In this document: positions 1-10,626 of the stretch, one piece after another
Layout: the number at the start of each line of letters is the position of its first letter
How positions within the stretch are numbered: the first letter of the stretch is position 1
DNA from: Golubevia sp. BC0850
Lineage: Eukaryota > Basidiomycota > Exobasidiomycetes > Golubeviales > Golubeviaceae
Assembly (NCBI GenBank): GCA_012976225.1
Contig: JAAVVG010000027.1
Span: forward strand, 186,001-250,000
Length of the DNA stretch: 64,000 nt
Direction of reading: 5' to 3'
Made by a program: the position numbers and the translations under genes
The notes under the pieces: generated by a model
What the model was told of the DNA's origin: nothing
What the model saw: the letters and a program-made list of their open reading frames with translations, nothing else
Database searches by the model: none

Positions 1-1159
1 CAGGAGTTCCGCCTTTGTTAATAGAAGCAGTTTGCCTTTGATGGTAAGCATTTATCAAAGCATCTGTCAAAGTCTTGTTGAATAACCCATTAGATTCATT
101 CGTGGTTTCCACTTGAATCGAAACTTCAACCAATCTCTTCAAAGATCTCAGTTGTTCTACACCTCTGCTTTGTATTAAACCGAGTTGACCGATAACTTGA
201 TTTTGCCATTGAGCACCTCCCAGAAGATTAGTAATGAAATCAGCTTGCTTCTTTGCTTCAGGATTGAGACGTTGGAAAGGTGATGGGTTTGAATCTGACG
301 TAAAAGTCGATGTTCCCACCTTTTTCCCATCATTTACCTCGAAATCGTCCGAATCTACAGACGGTCTAGCAATAGGACCTTCGTCTTCGTTCTCCCATAG
401 CGATCTCCTCTTTCCCATTTGATTCCTACTCAACATCGACTCGTCACCGATATCTTGATCTATCCCTAGATTTCTTGAAGTTGATGGTCTCTTGATTTTA
501 ATCTTTTTTGACCCACTTCCTTGATCAAAAGTTGGAGAACCCGACCTCTTCAAACTAGTTCTTGAAGCATTCCCGGCAGAATTCCCCTTTTTGTTCTCTC
601 TTAGCTCTTTCAACTTCTCCTTTAAAATCTCCAAAGTTCTAGGAACACAAACGTGTTCACTCCACCACCCCATTTCTTTTCCCTTTCCAATCCTAAATCT
701 AACTTTCGGATTCCAATGATCTTTACTTTCCTGAATAGCTTCAACTAAACTTTCTAAAACAACATCTGGCATTCCATTTGAAGTGTCTCCTTCTTCGACT
801 GGAGATAGAAACGCAATATCTCTTAGAGTCGAATTGACAAATGAGTTTCGACAAGTGATAGGTGGGAGATTAAAACTTGGAATTGGAGATTGAGATAACC
901 AATCTTCGTTTTTCCACAGAGAAGTAATCCGAGAAGCTGCTGCTAGGTGATTTGAATTAAAAAGTGGAGGACGAGAGGCTAAGAATGAGGAGATTGCTTC
1001 TTGATTTGCTGCAGATGGGACTGATGGAATTGGAACAAAAATCTCGGATTTGTAGGATGAAGTTTTGGTTCTGATAGGTTTAGAATGAGAGAATGAGGGT
1101 TCTGTGTGAAGAAAGAAGAGTTTGGTAAGTTGAGTCATTTTCGAATACTGGAACCTCAT
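1..1159 (-). CDS. Hypothetical protein A, 3' truncated by the window edge
   Basis: An uninterrupted minus-strand frame starts at the ATG at 1159 (an in-frame second ATG follows seven codons later) and runs off the left edge, about 386 codons. I do not recognise the family. The N-terminal third is neutral, the middle is basic and low-complexity (Lys/Ser-rich, residues about 200-300). The visible C-terminal part carries a motif of the form LLGG-x-QW, then SRGVEQLRSLKRLVEVS. The same motif recurs in the neighbouring gene ending at 1180, so the two are tandem paralogs in the same orientation, 20 bp apart. The Lys-rich stretch (SGSKKIKIKRPS) could be a nuclear localisation signal; that is inference. 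No signal peptide or membrane segment is seen. The reading frame is convincing; the function is unknown. Confidence 0.7.
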   Translation of the reverse strand, partial: MRFQYSKMTQLTKLFFLHTEPSFSHSKPIRTKTSSYKSEIFVPIPSVPSAANQEAISSFLASRPPLFNSNHLAAASRITSLWKNEDWLSQSPIPSFNLPPITCRNSFVNSTLRDIAFLSPVEEGDTSNGMPDVVLESLVEAIQESKDHWNPKVRFRIGKGKEMGWWSEHVCVPRTLEILKEKLKELRENKKGNSAGNASRTSLKRSGSPTFDQGSGSKKIKIKRPSTSRNLGIDQDIGDESMLSRNQMGKRRSLWENEDEGPIARPSVDSDDFEVNDGKKVGTSTFTSDSNPSPFQRLNPEAKKQADFITNLLGGAQWQNQVIGQLGLIQSRGVEQLRSLKRLVEVSIQVETTNESNGLFNKTLTDALINAYHQRQTASINKGGTP

Positions 1160-1179
1160 TTTCGATTACAATCTTCCAT

Positions 1180-2469
1180 TCACGACTCACCCTCATCTTC
1201 ATCTCCTTCCTTCTCTGCCCTTAAAATCTCGCCAGCTCTATCGTAATCCACTCTACCCAAGCTACGAGGTATTTCATTAGCTCCTCTGCTTCTAGCCTTC
1301 GCCTCTCTCTCATCAAAAGCTGCAAGTAAAGATCTCACAACTTTCTCATTGAAACGACCATTCTTCTTTTCCTTTCCTTTTCCTTTCCCATTACCGTTCC
1401 CGTTCCCCTTACCATGATCTTTGATTCGATTCTTATTCATTGATCTATCCATCTTCTCACTTTCATCTCCTTCAGAAGAAAGAGTGATAATTTCATTGAC
1501 AGGCAAATCCAAACTGATTCTAACCAATCTTCTCAAACTTCTTAGTTGTTCTTTTCCTCTAGTTTTGATATTCTCTAAATCTCCAAAGGTTTGTAACTTC
1601 CATTGATCCCCTCCTAAGAGACTTGAGATGTCTTTTGAGGCTTTCGCAGCCGCTTGTTCCAGGTTGTCTAGCTGGTTGAGCAAAGGACGAGGCTCAAAGG
1701 CTTCAGGTTGACGCTTGATAGATGATGAGGATCTGGCTAGGGTGTGTGCGAGACAGGAGATAGACGAGTCATTCCCTGTCCCCTTTGAGTTCACGATAAA
1801 GAGGCAACAAGGAGGAAGAGTGGTGAAGTCGAAGGACAGATGGAAACGCAGGACGAGCCCTCCTTCGTGTCATTCCTGGTCTAGATATTTTCAAGAAATT
1901 CCGGCTCATATCGCGGAGCTAGACATGTTCAGTTCGCTCACACCAGACCCATCTGGTTCCAGCAGGCTGGCATGTGTCAGGTGCTCGGAACCTAGAAGTC
2001 ATCGATCCCTGGAGTTCAGTCATCTTCCTGAATTTGCTTTGATCAATGAGCCACTTGAGTGAGAGTGTCAAAGCAGCTAGAGAGTCTAGAGCTGAAGCCA
2101 CGGATGGGTGAAGAAGGAAGAAGAGGAGGTGGTGCAACCCATCTCTCCCTCTTCGACTCTCCACTCACTCAGCAGGTGAGGCTCTTTCAAGCATACAGAT
2201 CAGACCTTTTCAGTCTATCAATCCATTATCGACCGCGATTGAACTGATAAGAACTCACCTGGTTTGAGAATCTTCTGGTCGCCCTCATCTTGCAATCCAC
2301 CTAACTCCCTCAAAACAGCTTCCTCCTCATCATCATCCTCCTCCTCGTCCATTCCGTTTCTATCGACTGTCTCGAATGAGGCTGTAATTATTCTATTCGA
2401 AGCTGGATTGTATCTACTTGAAGGGCTGCTTGTTAGACCGTTTGTGATTGCATTAGGTTTGGATGCCAT
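1180..2469 (-). CDS. Hypothetical protein B, tandem paralog of protein A
   Basis: The last exon is clear: acceptor at 1738-1737, coding 1736-1180, ending in GDEDEGES. It contains LLGGDQW followed by TRGKEQLRSLRRLVRIS, matching the motif in protein A, then a Gly/Lys/Asn-rich basic linker and an acidic tail. The frame has no ATG upstream, so a 5' exon is needed. The best candidate starts at ATG 2469 and ends at donor 2258 (CCAG|GTGAGT); it has an acidic run (DEEEDDDEEE) and leaves phase 1, compatible with the 1736 acceptor. That implies a 522-bp intron, long for this genome, so a small middle exon between 2164 and 1900 is possible. Function unknown. Confidence 0.5.
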
Positions 2470-3657
2470 GCTGCTACGCTTGCGAGCTGGAGTTGCTATT
2501 TGACTTAATTGATTGGTTTGGAGAGTGTAGATGTTTGGTAGTGAGGTTACTGATTGATTGGATTGGTCTTGAAGAAAGAACAGAAATGAAAAGTGAGTTA
2601 AAAGAGATTGACCTTGATCTGAGTTGAAGAAGAGGGAAATAAGTGGAAGAACTCAAGATTCACTGAAGTCTTCTCCGCATTTTCGTTCTTGACCCTTCTC
2701 TCAGTCCTCTTTCAGTACCTCAAAGAAGATCCAGATAAGAAAAGGAAGGAAAGAAGACACCAGAGATGCACTGAAACCACTTCAAAGATCGGAAACCATT
2801 CGGCAGCTTCCACTTCCTCCTCTTGTCTAGAGCGGCGAGAAGAATCGAACCCTTCCAGACCGATCTTCGCGAGGCTTGAATCTTTTTGAAGTCATTCAAT
2901 TCCATAGTGAGCTACAAAGCCAAGCAGCCTATCTGCTCTAGGAGAAGTAAAGAAATTTGGGGTTTAAACACAAGGACTTTCTCTTCTCTGATAGAAGCCA
3001 ACAATCTCCACTTTCGACTCAACTCCTAACTCTCCATCTCTGCTTCAACCATTTGACTCTTGCTTCCGTCACTCTGTCTCAGAAAGAGAAGAGTCTCCTT
3101 TTGCCTCATCTGATTGTGTTCACCATCCAATCTAGTACCCTCACCACTTCCAACGAGAAATAAGAATGGGACCCAAAGTAGAGAACCTCACCAGCAACTT
3201 CGAAAATCTCAACGCTGCTGTTTGTGATATACCAAAAAATTAAGGAAAGGTGACAGCTTTAAGGACCTAGCGCGAAGCCTGACGACCCGTACGACCCGTG
3301 ACGTTGGGGAGACGTGACCAAAAAGAAAGGGGTAGGACAACAAAGAACTGCTGATATCTTCCTAACCACAACATCCTTTCCACCTCTCTTTCTCTCTTCT
3401 TCCCATAACCGTAGCTAGTCAAATATAATGTTCAAGATCAAGTGATCCTGAACTTCTCAAGCAATTACATTAAGCAAGCAGCATCAGATCTTTGTAAGAT
3501 TCACTTTTACCTCATTCTTCTGTCCTGCTTGAGATGCTACATTCTAGGCTCTGTGTTGCATAACAAATGGCAACCATTCTGTTTGCATCAAAAGCTTGAT
3601 GCACTCACTCTAGAATCATCTTCATTAAATCATCCTACAGCTCCAACCTTTTCTTGA
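2470..3657. other. Intergenic region, no gene supported
   Basis: About 1.2 kb between protein B and the first F-box-like locus. Only short overlapping frames without coding character are present. It holds a GC-rich patch at 3270-3320 with a perfect 9-bp tandem repeat (ACGACCCGT at 3282-3290 and 3291-3299) followed by two ACGT-core elements, which could be promoter elements for either flanking gene. A GGTTCGATTC-like string near 2850 (minus) resembles a tRNA B box, but no cloverleaf can be built. Confidence 0.5.
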
Positions 3658-4994
3658 GTCACAACTCCAATCCAACCTCCCTCACTGTCTTCTCTCTCGC
3701 AAGTAAAGGCTTTCATCTTCGATCTGTTTTCCTCAAATCTCTTCTCACGTTATTCTAGTCAGAACCAAAGTATCGCAACTCAAACAGGACCAACTTCATC
3801 TCTTCTCCCTGTCCCAACAGAGATACTTCTGGAAATGATGGATTACCTAACCTTAGAAGAGAAATCAGTCATCGGTACAATAGACAAGCATGGTCTGAGG
3901 ATATCGGAAATTCAAAGTGTGTGGACGATTCTGGTGGAGGTGGAAGGAACTCGAAAAGAGAATGGATACCCTGCTTTAGATCTAAGCAGTCGGAAGAGTT
4001 AAAACACCATGAAAAATGCTGTCATTGTATTAAATTCTTCAAACAATTTGCTTGACCACTTAATGCTCACTCTCGAGAGATCCAGTCTCCATCTCCGCAC
4101 TCTTCACCTACAAGCAGCCAGAAAGAAGGTCCCTCTGCTGTTGATCGCGTTGCTTTACGACTTAGAAAAGCTGAAAGATGTCAGATTGACTCACGAAGAG
4201 GGAGCTAAAGACAATCATGTTCGTCTTTTGAACAAGGATCAAGGTCAAGAGGCGGGTTACCTGAAAGTCCTATGGATTTGGAAACTCTGCTGTAGAATTC
4301 CATTCTTAAAGTTCGTCACCGATAAAGGAATATACATTGATAGATTCAGCTATAAAGGAATATCCATTGATGGACTGAGCTCCCTTTCAATCAAGATGGA
4401 GGGAGAATCTGAGGAATGGAGACGCAAGCTAGAACGTTGCAGCAAGACTTTGAAACATCTAAGCTGTTCAATCTCTAGCTCTCCAGAAGCCGAAGAAACT
4501 CCAGATGTCAACTTTCCTCAATTTCAAGTTCTAGAAATAGTTTTCTCAGTCAACTTCCCCTACTGGATGAAGAACCTGCATCCACCACTTTAATAGTCAA
4601 ATTTGAATCTGAGCTACGCAATTTACCTTCAATTACAAAGCTTCACGTTTACGAGACAAGTAATTTAAACAACATAGGGGATAGCTGTCCTTTTCTGAAA
4701 GAGATCAAGCTACTACCTGATGATTGCTGCCACGAGGAACTTGTTCTTACGATACTGAAGATCGGAGCGATAGAGATACTCATCATGATTAAGCAGAGGC
4801 GGATCAAGTGGTCGAAAGCCTTGGAGACCTTGGAGAGAACACCTCAAGTTGACCTTATCGAGGCTGTTGTTCTGTCGCTCGGAAGGGGCGGGGTAAAAGA
4901 AGAGATTGAGGACCGATTCGAGCTGATCAGAAAGCAAGGAGTGTCGGTGGTGGATTCAGATCTTGTGTCAGAGCTCATCGAGATTGAGATCTAG
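3658..4994 (+). pseudogene. F-box/LRR-like protein gene, disrupted
   Basis: An F-box-like helix segment lies at 3808-3960 (LLPVPTEILLEMMDYLTLEE, then a conserved Trp about 25 residues later). The same frame meets a TAA at 4000-4002 and continues without further stops to 4593 with leucine-rich text typical of the LRR half of fungal F-box proteins. The remaining C-terminal region (about 4555-4994, ending in SELIEIEI) is in another frame. No canonical introns explain either break, so I read this as a host gene with one nonsense change and one frameshift. Short unrecognised introns remain possible. No ATG precedes the F-box in its frame until MMDYL. It is a different subfamily from the four similar copies at 6.2, 20.3, 28.8 and 29.7 kb. 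The family's usual role is substrate recognition in SCF ubiquitin ligases. Confidence 0.55.
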
Positions 4995-6236
4995 CCCATA
5001 CTCAAAAAGATTGGCTTTGGTTAGTGTTACTTTTATCTCTCAGGATAATTCCTCAACGCTCTTCTATACGTCCGTACGCCTTCAAAATTTGAGCAATTTG
5101 CTTAGATGTGGTCGCTCTCAACTTCTACTCCAGTCTTGAGGGACCTCAAATCTCAAGCTTCCCGTTTCAAACCTTCTTTCAACAACCCGAATCTCAATTT
5201 CTTTCCTTTAAACTCTTCTTCACTTCAACAACTTCTTCATCAACTTCTTCTCTTTACGCTTTCCCTCGTTTCGGAACCCCCTTTTCCCAGTTCAAGTTTC
5301 ATTTCAGTCTTCCATAAAACGAATAATTTCAAGCGAGCAGTCCTGTACTACATCCTCATAATCATTTACTAGATTCTCTAATTCGTTCAGTCTCCTTCCA
5401 ATCCTAAATGTCCATGTTGTGGTGTCAACCAATCCAACGCGCAGGTTTCAACCCTTTAAATCGTCACTGTAGACTCGCAACTTTCTCTTTCACTTCCAAT
5501 CTCTCTTCGAAAGCTTCCAATTTTACAACTAGATGAAGTAGAGTCAGTCAAGTTTTCAAATCAACAGAGCAAGCAGATTCTAAACTCAACGCTCGCACAA
5601 ATTCGTAGGATTTATCTTTAGTCGACGTCATATCCACCATTGTTTCTCAATGATCTCATCTATCGAAACTTGCTTCTATACACCATTCTAGCTGCAGCAA
5701 GTTTTTAACCCCTTCATTTCGTGAGAATCCTTCCATTCTTCCACCCCTCTTCATGATTCATTTGAACTCTGTCTCTAGTATCTCCTTCTTCTTCTCTCAA
5801 ATTCTATCACTATTTTTACCGAATTTCACTCCCTTCTGTTTGATTGTTCGTGAGTTCTGATCTTTCCGTCGTGAGCTTCGTGGAAGTGCTACTTTGATCC
5901 CAACAACGTCAGCCATGTTCTTCTGGAAATTCTTCTGGAATAGAGTTCGTTGTGACCGATTTCTGGACGAGTTTAATTGTTTCTTTCGATTGGATGTTGG
6001 ATGTAAAGTTTTTTGATTTCTCGAATAAGCGGAAGATACTTTGAGGTAATTGAAAGACTCGCTGCATCGATTGAATGAAGGTCAAAGAACCTCGCTGCGA
6101 GCCGCGAGCGTATTACATTTTCCCCCAGGTCCATACCTTCGTTTCGGTAAGTTTTGAGAATTTGAATAAGCTTCAACTGAAAGGAAGAATGAAGTTAGTG
6201 AGCGAGAATCCCTATTCAAGGTTGTGAGCCGCTAAG
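4995..6236. other. Intergenic region, no gene supported
   Basis: A 1.24-kb T/C-rich stretch between two F-box-like loci. Frames at 5106-5372 and 5973-6176 are short, overlapping and of low coding quality. Nothing recognisable is seen; it may contain the unfound 5' exon of the 6.2-kb copy. Confidence 0.4.
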
Positions 6237-7733
6237 TTGGGCTTCAAGAAGAGGATTCGAGAGGGCTCGAGTTGTTCCCTTCTTCCTTTCCGAACTATCA
6301 CCACTTTTCCTCAAATCTCTACCTCAAAAGATGGAATCAGCAGAAAACAAGTCAAAGTCAGCATCAACTCTCTTCCAGAAGATGCCATCCATCCAATCGT
6401 CGAACGCATTCGAGCTTGGACAGATTTGAAGAGAAAGGCTACCTCCAAAGAGCAGAGGTTGCAAGCGAGAAAGTAAGTACTCGTTGTCAAAGTGTAGAAT
6501 GGAACGACCAGAGAGTCTTCACTCATCAACTCATCGCGTACTCATCTATCAGGTCGTCTTCTTCTCTCCCGTTCCACTCTCATCTTCCAGGTTCAGAGAC
6601 TCGGCTCTCAGAGGAATCGCCCTAGCAAGCAGTGCATCCTACAATCTCTGGTACGGATTTCTTCTTCAAACCGTCACCTTCGAGCCAAAGAACGTAAAAG
6701 ATCTTCTCTTTTTACTAGGCAGAGATCCAACCCTTGGTCATCAAGCGCGTTCGCTCATTCAAGCTGGAACCGAAGGCGAAGAGGAGCTGGACGGAACCTC
6801 ATTCTCTCGACTACTAAGCAAGACTCCGATTTAGAATCTTTGGTTCTCCCAGATGAATTGGCTTATCTCTCCAAAAACATAGTCTCTCTACAACTGTTTC
6901 AATCTCTCAAGAGAATCTTCCTACCAGTTCCTCCAGAGTCCTATCCTCTACTTTCGGTTGAAGATGTCCTTTCGCTTCTTGCCTCCTCTCCTCATCTTTG
7001 TCAGATCATCGTGGGACTCTCCTTTGGTGTTGAGGACGTCTGTTTTATGCAAGACCACGGAGGTAGGCTCGAAGGGGTGTCCAAGGTCAAGCAGCTCGCC
7101 GTTCATCCGATCTTCTGGTGGAAAGACGACGAGGAGGGAACTTGGTGGGGAGCACCAGAAGACAGCCAGAAGAGTCGGATAGGAGGAAGCAAGAAAACAT
7201 AGGGGGTTCATCGGTTCCTTCTATTCACGCGTAAGCTCATATCGATCGAGCTGCTGTTCTCAATAACTGATCCATATCGACATGGAGACATCACAGTTAC
7301 AGATGTCCGTATGCTTTCGGGCCTCAAAGAATCCTTCAGTACTTTAAAGCATCTCAGAACAATCTGTGTCTCGAGTGATTACAATCCAGTGACAGTCCTC
7401 GTTCCCAGCTATTCTTTACTCAAGTCTCTAAAGATCTGATCAGTCGACGTCCCAAATTGATTGGACAGAATCTCATCTCGGGAGATGGGAAGAAGCAAGA
7501 AGCAAGCTCGAGAGCTTCGAAGTTTTCACTAGCGGTAGAATGAGGCTGACTCTTTTGGAACCTGGAACAATAGGTGAGTAGATTAGCAGCGGATAGTGGG
7601 AGTAAATGGTATTCATTCTTGCTTTCGTCATGTTCTAAGCTTGCTTGCTTCTTCTCTTCTCCCAGTCGGCGATCCTTCCAAAAGAGAAGACTGTCCTTCA
7701 AACTCGGAGTTACTCGTGCCTTTCCCTCTTTAG
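6237..7733 (+). pseudogene. F-box-like family copy 1, frame-disrupted
   Basis: Exon 1 ends at 6472 (AA|GTAAGT) and encodes the F-box-like core INSLPEDAIHPIVERIRAW. A 119-bp intron follows, exon 2 begins at 6592 (KFRDSALRGIALASSASYNL), and a last exon is 7666-7733 (donor 7574), ending in LVPFPL. The open frame of exon 1 begins at a TTG, not an ATG. Exon 2 loses frame at about 6829, where one base is missing relative to the copy at 20.9 kb, and the frame changes again near 7195. All parts align collinearly with the 20.3-22.0 kb copy, including both splice sites. The 309 bp at 6521-6829 are identical to 20567-20875. Host gene, not mobile. Likely a decaying paralog, or a functional gene with assembly indels. 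Confidence 0.65.
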
Positions 7734-8408
7734 CTGATTCTTGATGGAACAAGACTGAAGAAAATGTTTGAAGAGAAAAAAAGCAGTCAGCCACAAGTCT
7801 GAGGGGATGGTGTACTAGAGGCGGAGGGTAAAAAAGGGATAGTAGTTTCGGGGCAGATCGACATGTTTCCAAGCAGCAAACGAGGCACCATCGCTTCCAA
7901 GTTGTTACATATCAGATATCCAGAGATCAACTCATTTGGGTCTTTCTTTACTATTCTCAGAGTGAAAGCGCGCTTGAGGGGTGCTTGATGATCTCAGTTG
8001 ACGACAAGCCAAAGTGAAACCAAATTTTCAACAACGAATCTCTCGAAAATTGACTTGCTGAAGTTCGTCTCTAGCCCAGCCTTGCTTTGAGAGTGAGGTC
8101 GAACCAAGCTCCTGCAGAACGATCTCGAGACGTGAGATCTGAGCTGATTAAGAAATCGTCACTCGCGGAAACACAGAAGCCAACAATTCCAGATGGTAAA
8201 GAGGGTGATTGATAAAGAGAATGTGGTAAGATTCGTGCAGAGATGGGAAAGGTGACAAAATAAAAGGCAAAGGTGAAGGAATATATCTCAAAAGTGTCCA
8301 TGAGTCTGATAACAGAGTAGAAAAGTAGCCAAAAAGCAGGCCTCTAAGAGTGGGAATAGAAAGCGAGAAGGGTATTGTCCGTGCTGGTTGTTGAATAGCT
8401 CAAGATGT
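7734..8408. other. Intergenic region between convergent loci, no gene supported
   Basis: About 675 bp between the end of F-box-like copy 1 and the 3' end of the glycoprotein gene. Minus-strand frames at 7420-7872 and 8071-8301 are shadows or noise with no family resemblance. Confidence 0.5.
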
Positions 8409-10124
8409 CTAAGTTAGGAAAGCAACAGCTGCGATAGCTGCGACGAAGATAGAGGAGATTGAAGTGGCAGTGAGAGAACCAGCGGAAGATTTGTCGGTGT
8501 TTTGTTGGCTACTTGGGGTAGTTGGAGAGACTGTAGATTTGGTGCTGGTAGTAGAGGAAGATAGAGTTGAAGTTACGATGGCAGTTGAAGTGGAAGTGCT
8601 TGAGGACATGGTAGAGCTAGAGGACATGGTGGACGAGCTTGATGCTGAAGAAGTTGAAGAAGCTCCGTTTCCGGTCTGAGCTGCAGCTCCGTACTTGAGA
8701 GTCTTCTCTTTGCAGTTGTAGGTGTTTCCTGGAGCTGGAGCTGGAGGTGGGTCACCTCCATCGTTCTGGTACCAGACAGAGCCATCATCTCGGTGTCCGA
8801 CAAAGCTAGATGGATCGTCTCCATCGCAAGACTCGAAGGCGGGTCCACCATTGGCTTCGTAACGGTAGTTCTCGTTATAACGACATCCTTGTTCATCGTA
8901 GACGTGAGGACACATTTGCTGGAAGAAGAGAAACAGGAAGCAAAGGTGAGAACAAGAGCGAGCTCGGCTTGGAGACTTGAAGTCAACACTCACTTGGTTG
9001 TAGTAATCTCTTCCTCTACAGGCTCTCATACAGGTCTCTCCGACAGAGATGAATGACTGCCACTCGTGACTTTGTTCGTAGTCTCCGCTCCAAGCGTTGG
9101 AGAACAGCAGACCTCCAATTGGGTTTCCATTTCCGTCAGCTCCATGAGGGTCGAGCTCTCCACCAGCATCACCAGCTGGGACGTTGATCTTTGTGAAGTC
9201 ACCAACAGCGGTGAATTGGACGAAGGTGTTGGTCTTGACGAATTGAGCGGCGGTGAAGGTACCCTGGAGAGTGAGTGAAAAGTGAAAAAGAGTGTAAGAG
9301 GAGTGTTCCACTTCTCCTCTCCCTTTCAAGCCACCGAAAAGTTTGTCTACTGTTCTCTGGATGCTGGGGGCTGATGTTGGAACTCACCTCTGGGATCAAT
9401 CTGGAACCGTATCCGTCCTTCATACACCAAGCGACCTCGATTCTTTCGGTGTTTCCGATGACAGAGTCAGGACCAGGTTGAGGAGGTGCCCAGAGACAGA
9501 TATCATCTACACCGTTGACTGTTGGGTGAAGGAAGAAGATGTACATCATGTTGGTTGAGTGAAAATCTTTTCCTTACTTGCATGACCAAACAGAGTGGCG
9601 GGAGAGGAACTCACTGACGGCAGTTTGACACATAGAATCTGGGCTAGATTTTCCCCATTTCTTGTTACAGTCGTTAGATCCTAGAAAAGAGAGGGACGAC
9701 AAGGGAAGGCGAGGCAAAGAATCAGCTTATCAGAGGGGTGTGTTTGTTCGAAGACCACCAACAGCACCTTCGAGCCCCAAACTTTCAGCCACAAAGACCC
9801 AATTTGACAGATCGTGGTTATTCTCGACATCTCCAAACGAGAATCAAGCCATCAAGAGACGCTCATCAAGACGCTGCCCCTGTCTACGAGCTCCATGTTT
9901 GAATCCTGCAGAAGCTTCCAATCTGGACCATTTCAAACTCGCCCTCATTCTAGCCCAAAATCCTCATTTACTGCTATTTACTCACCAGTTTGTCCATCTT
10001 GCCATGTATCAGGAAGATTTCCCCAAGTGAAATCTCTGTCACTGGCATCAGCGATAACAGAAGGTAAGAGAGAAGACCCGAGAAGAGCAACAGTGGCGAG
10101 AGTGAGACGGATGGTGGAAGGCAT
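8409..10124 (-). CDS. Secreted macrophage-activating-glycoprotein-like protein, probable GPI anchor
   Basis: Five exons (10124-9986, 9680-9615, 9518-9388, 9263-8994, 8918-8409) join in phase into 371 residues. The start gives a signal peptide (MPSTIRLTLATVALLGSSLL, cleavage after IADA). The core carries the conserved basidiomycete MAG text: DDICLWAPPQPGPDSVIGNT, a Cys-rich region, GGELDPHGADGNGNPIGG and the HEWQSF segment. A roughly 80-residue Ser/Thr-rich stalk and a hydrophobic C-terminus (IFVAAIAAVAFLT) fit GPI anchoring and heavy O-glycosylation at the cell wall. Intron 1 (305 bp) is the longest. The gene diverges from the NADH dehydrogenase gene at 10627, sharing a 500-bp promoter region. 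The biochemical role is unknown; the family is named from immunological studies of fungal glycoproteins. Identification is from recalled family motifs. Confidence 0.85.
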
Positions 10125-10626
10125 GCTGAAGAGCAGAGTGGTGTAGAGAGTAAGGGGAAGAGAAACGGAAGGAGAGAAAGATAGAGGGGATGGGGAAAGG
10201 AGAGGAGATGAGATATTTAGAAGAAGAGAGGGAAAAGAGAAGGAAAAGAGCTGAGTGATCTGAGTGCGGCACGCAGCTCCGTGAGCGAACCGGCGGGGTC
10301 GAAATGGTTCGGTCTGTTGAAACGAGGATGACCGAACAGTCCAGGAGAAAAGGAGAAAGGAGGAGATAGAGAACGTAGGTGCGCCATGCGCGTGAATTTT
10401 CCCAGTGTGTAGCCCTTTTGATGTTGAATTGGAAACGGGCTGTTGACTGTTGTGATAGCTATTACGTATGTATTACTAATTTTGGGATGTTCTGATTAAA
10501 AGGAATGACGATCAGCGCGCGTCTTGACGCAGAGATAAGAAGCACGGGTGCACGGGCAAGCTCATGGAAGGAATCGGAGTCGCCTTTCTTCTTCCTCTCC
10601 ACTCCATCTCCTGAAGTTTACACTAG
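10125..10626. promoter_or_regulatory. Shared divergent promoter region of the glycoprotein and NADH dehydrogenase genes
   Basis: About 500 bp separate the two start codons. The half next to the glycoprotein is strongly purine-rich on the plus strand (10145-10250). The middle is GC-rich with repeated CCGAAC/GTTCGG-like words at about 10285-10350. No unambiguous TATA box is seen. Confidence 0.4.

Noticed and set aside
2790-2935. tRNA-like B box (GGTTCGATTC) on the minus strand
   Set aside because: A possible A box exists upstream, but the T stem has mismatches and no acceptor stem pairs.
8464-9558. Several plus-strand open frames opposite the glycoprotein gene
   Set aside because: They are antisense shadows of Ser/Thr-rich and conserved exons, with no family text of their own.
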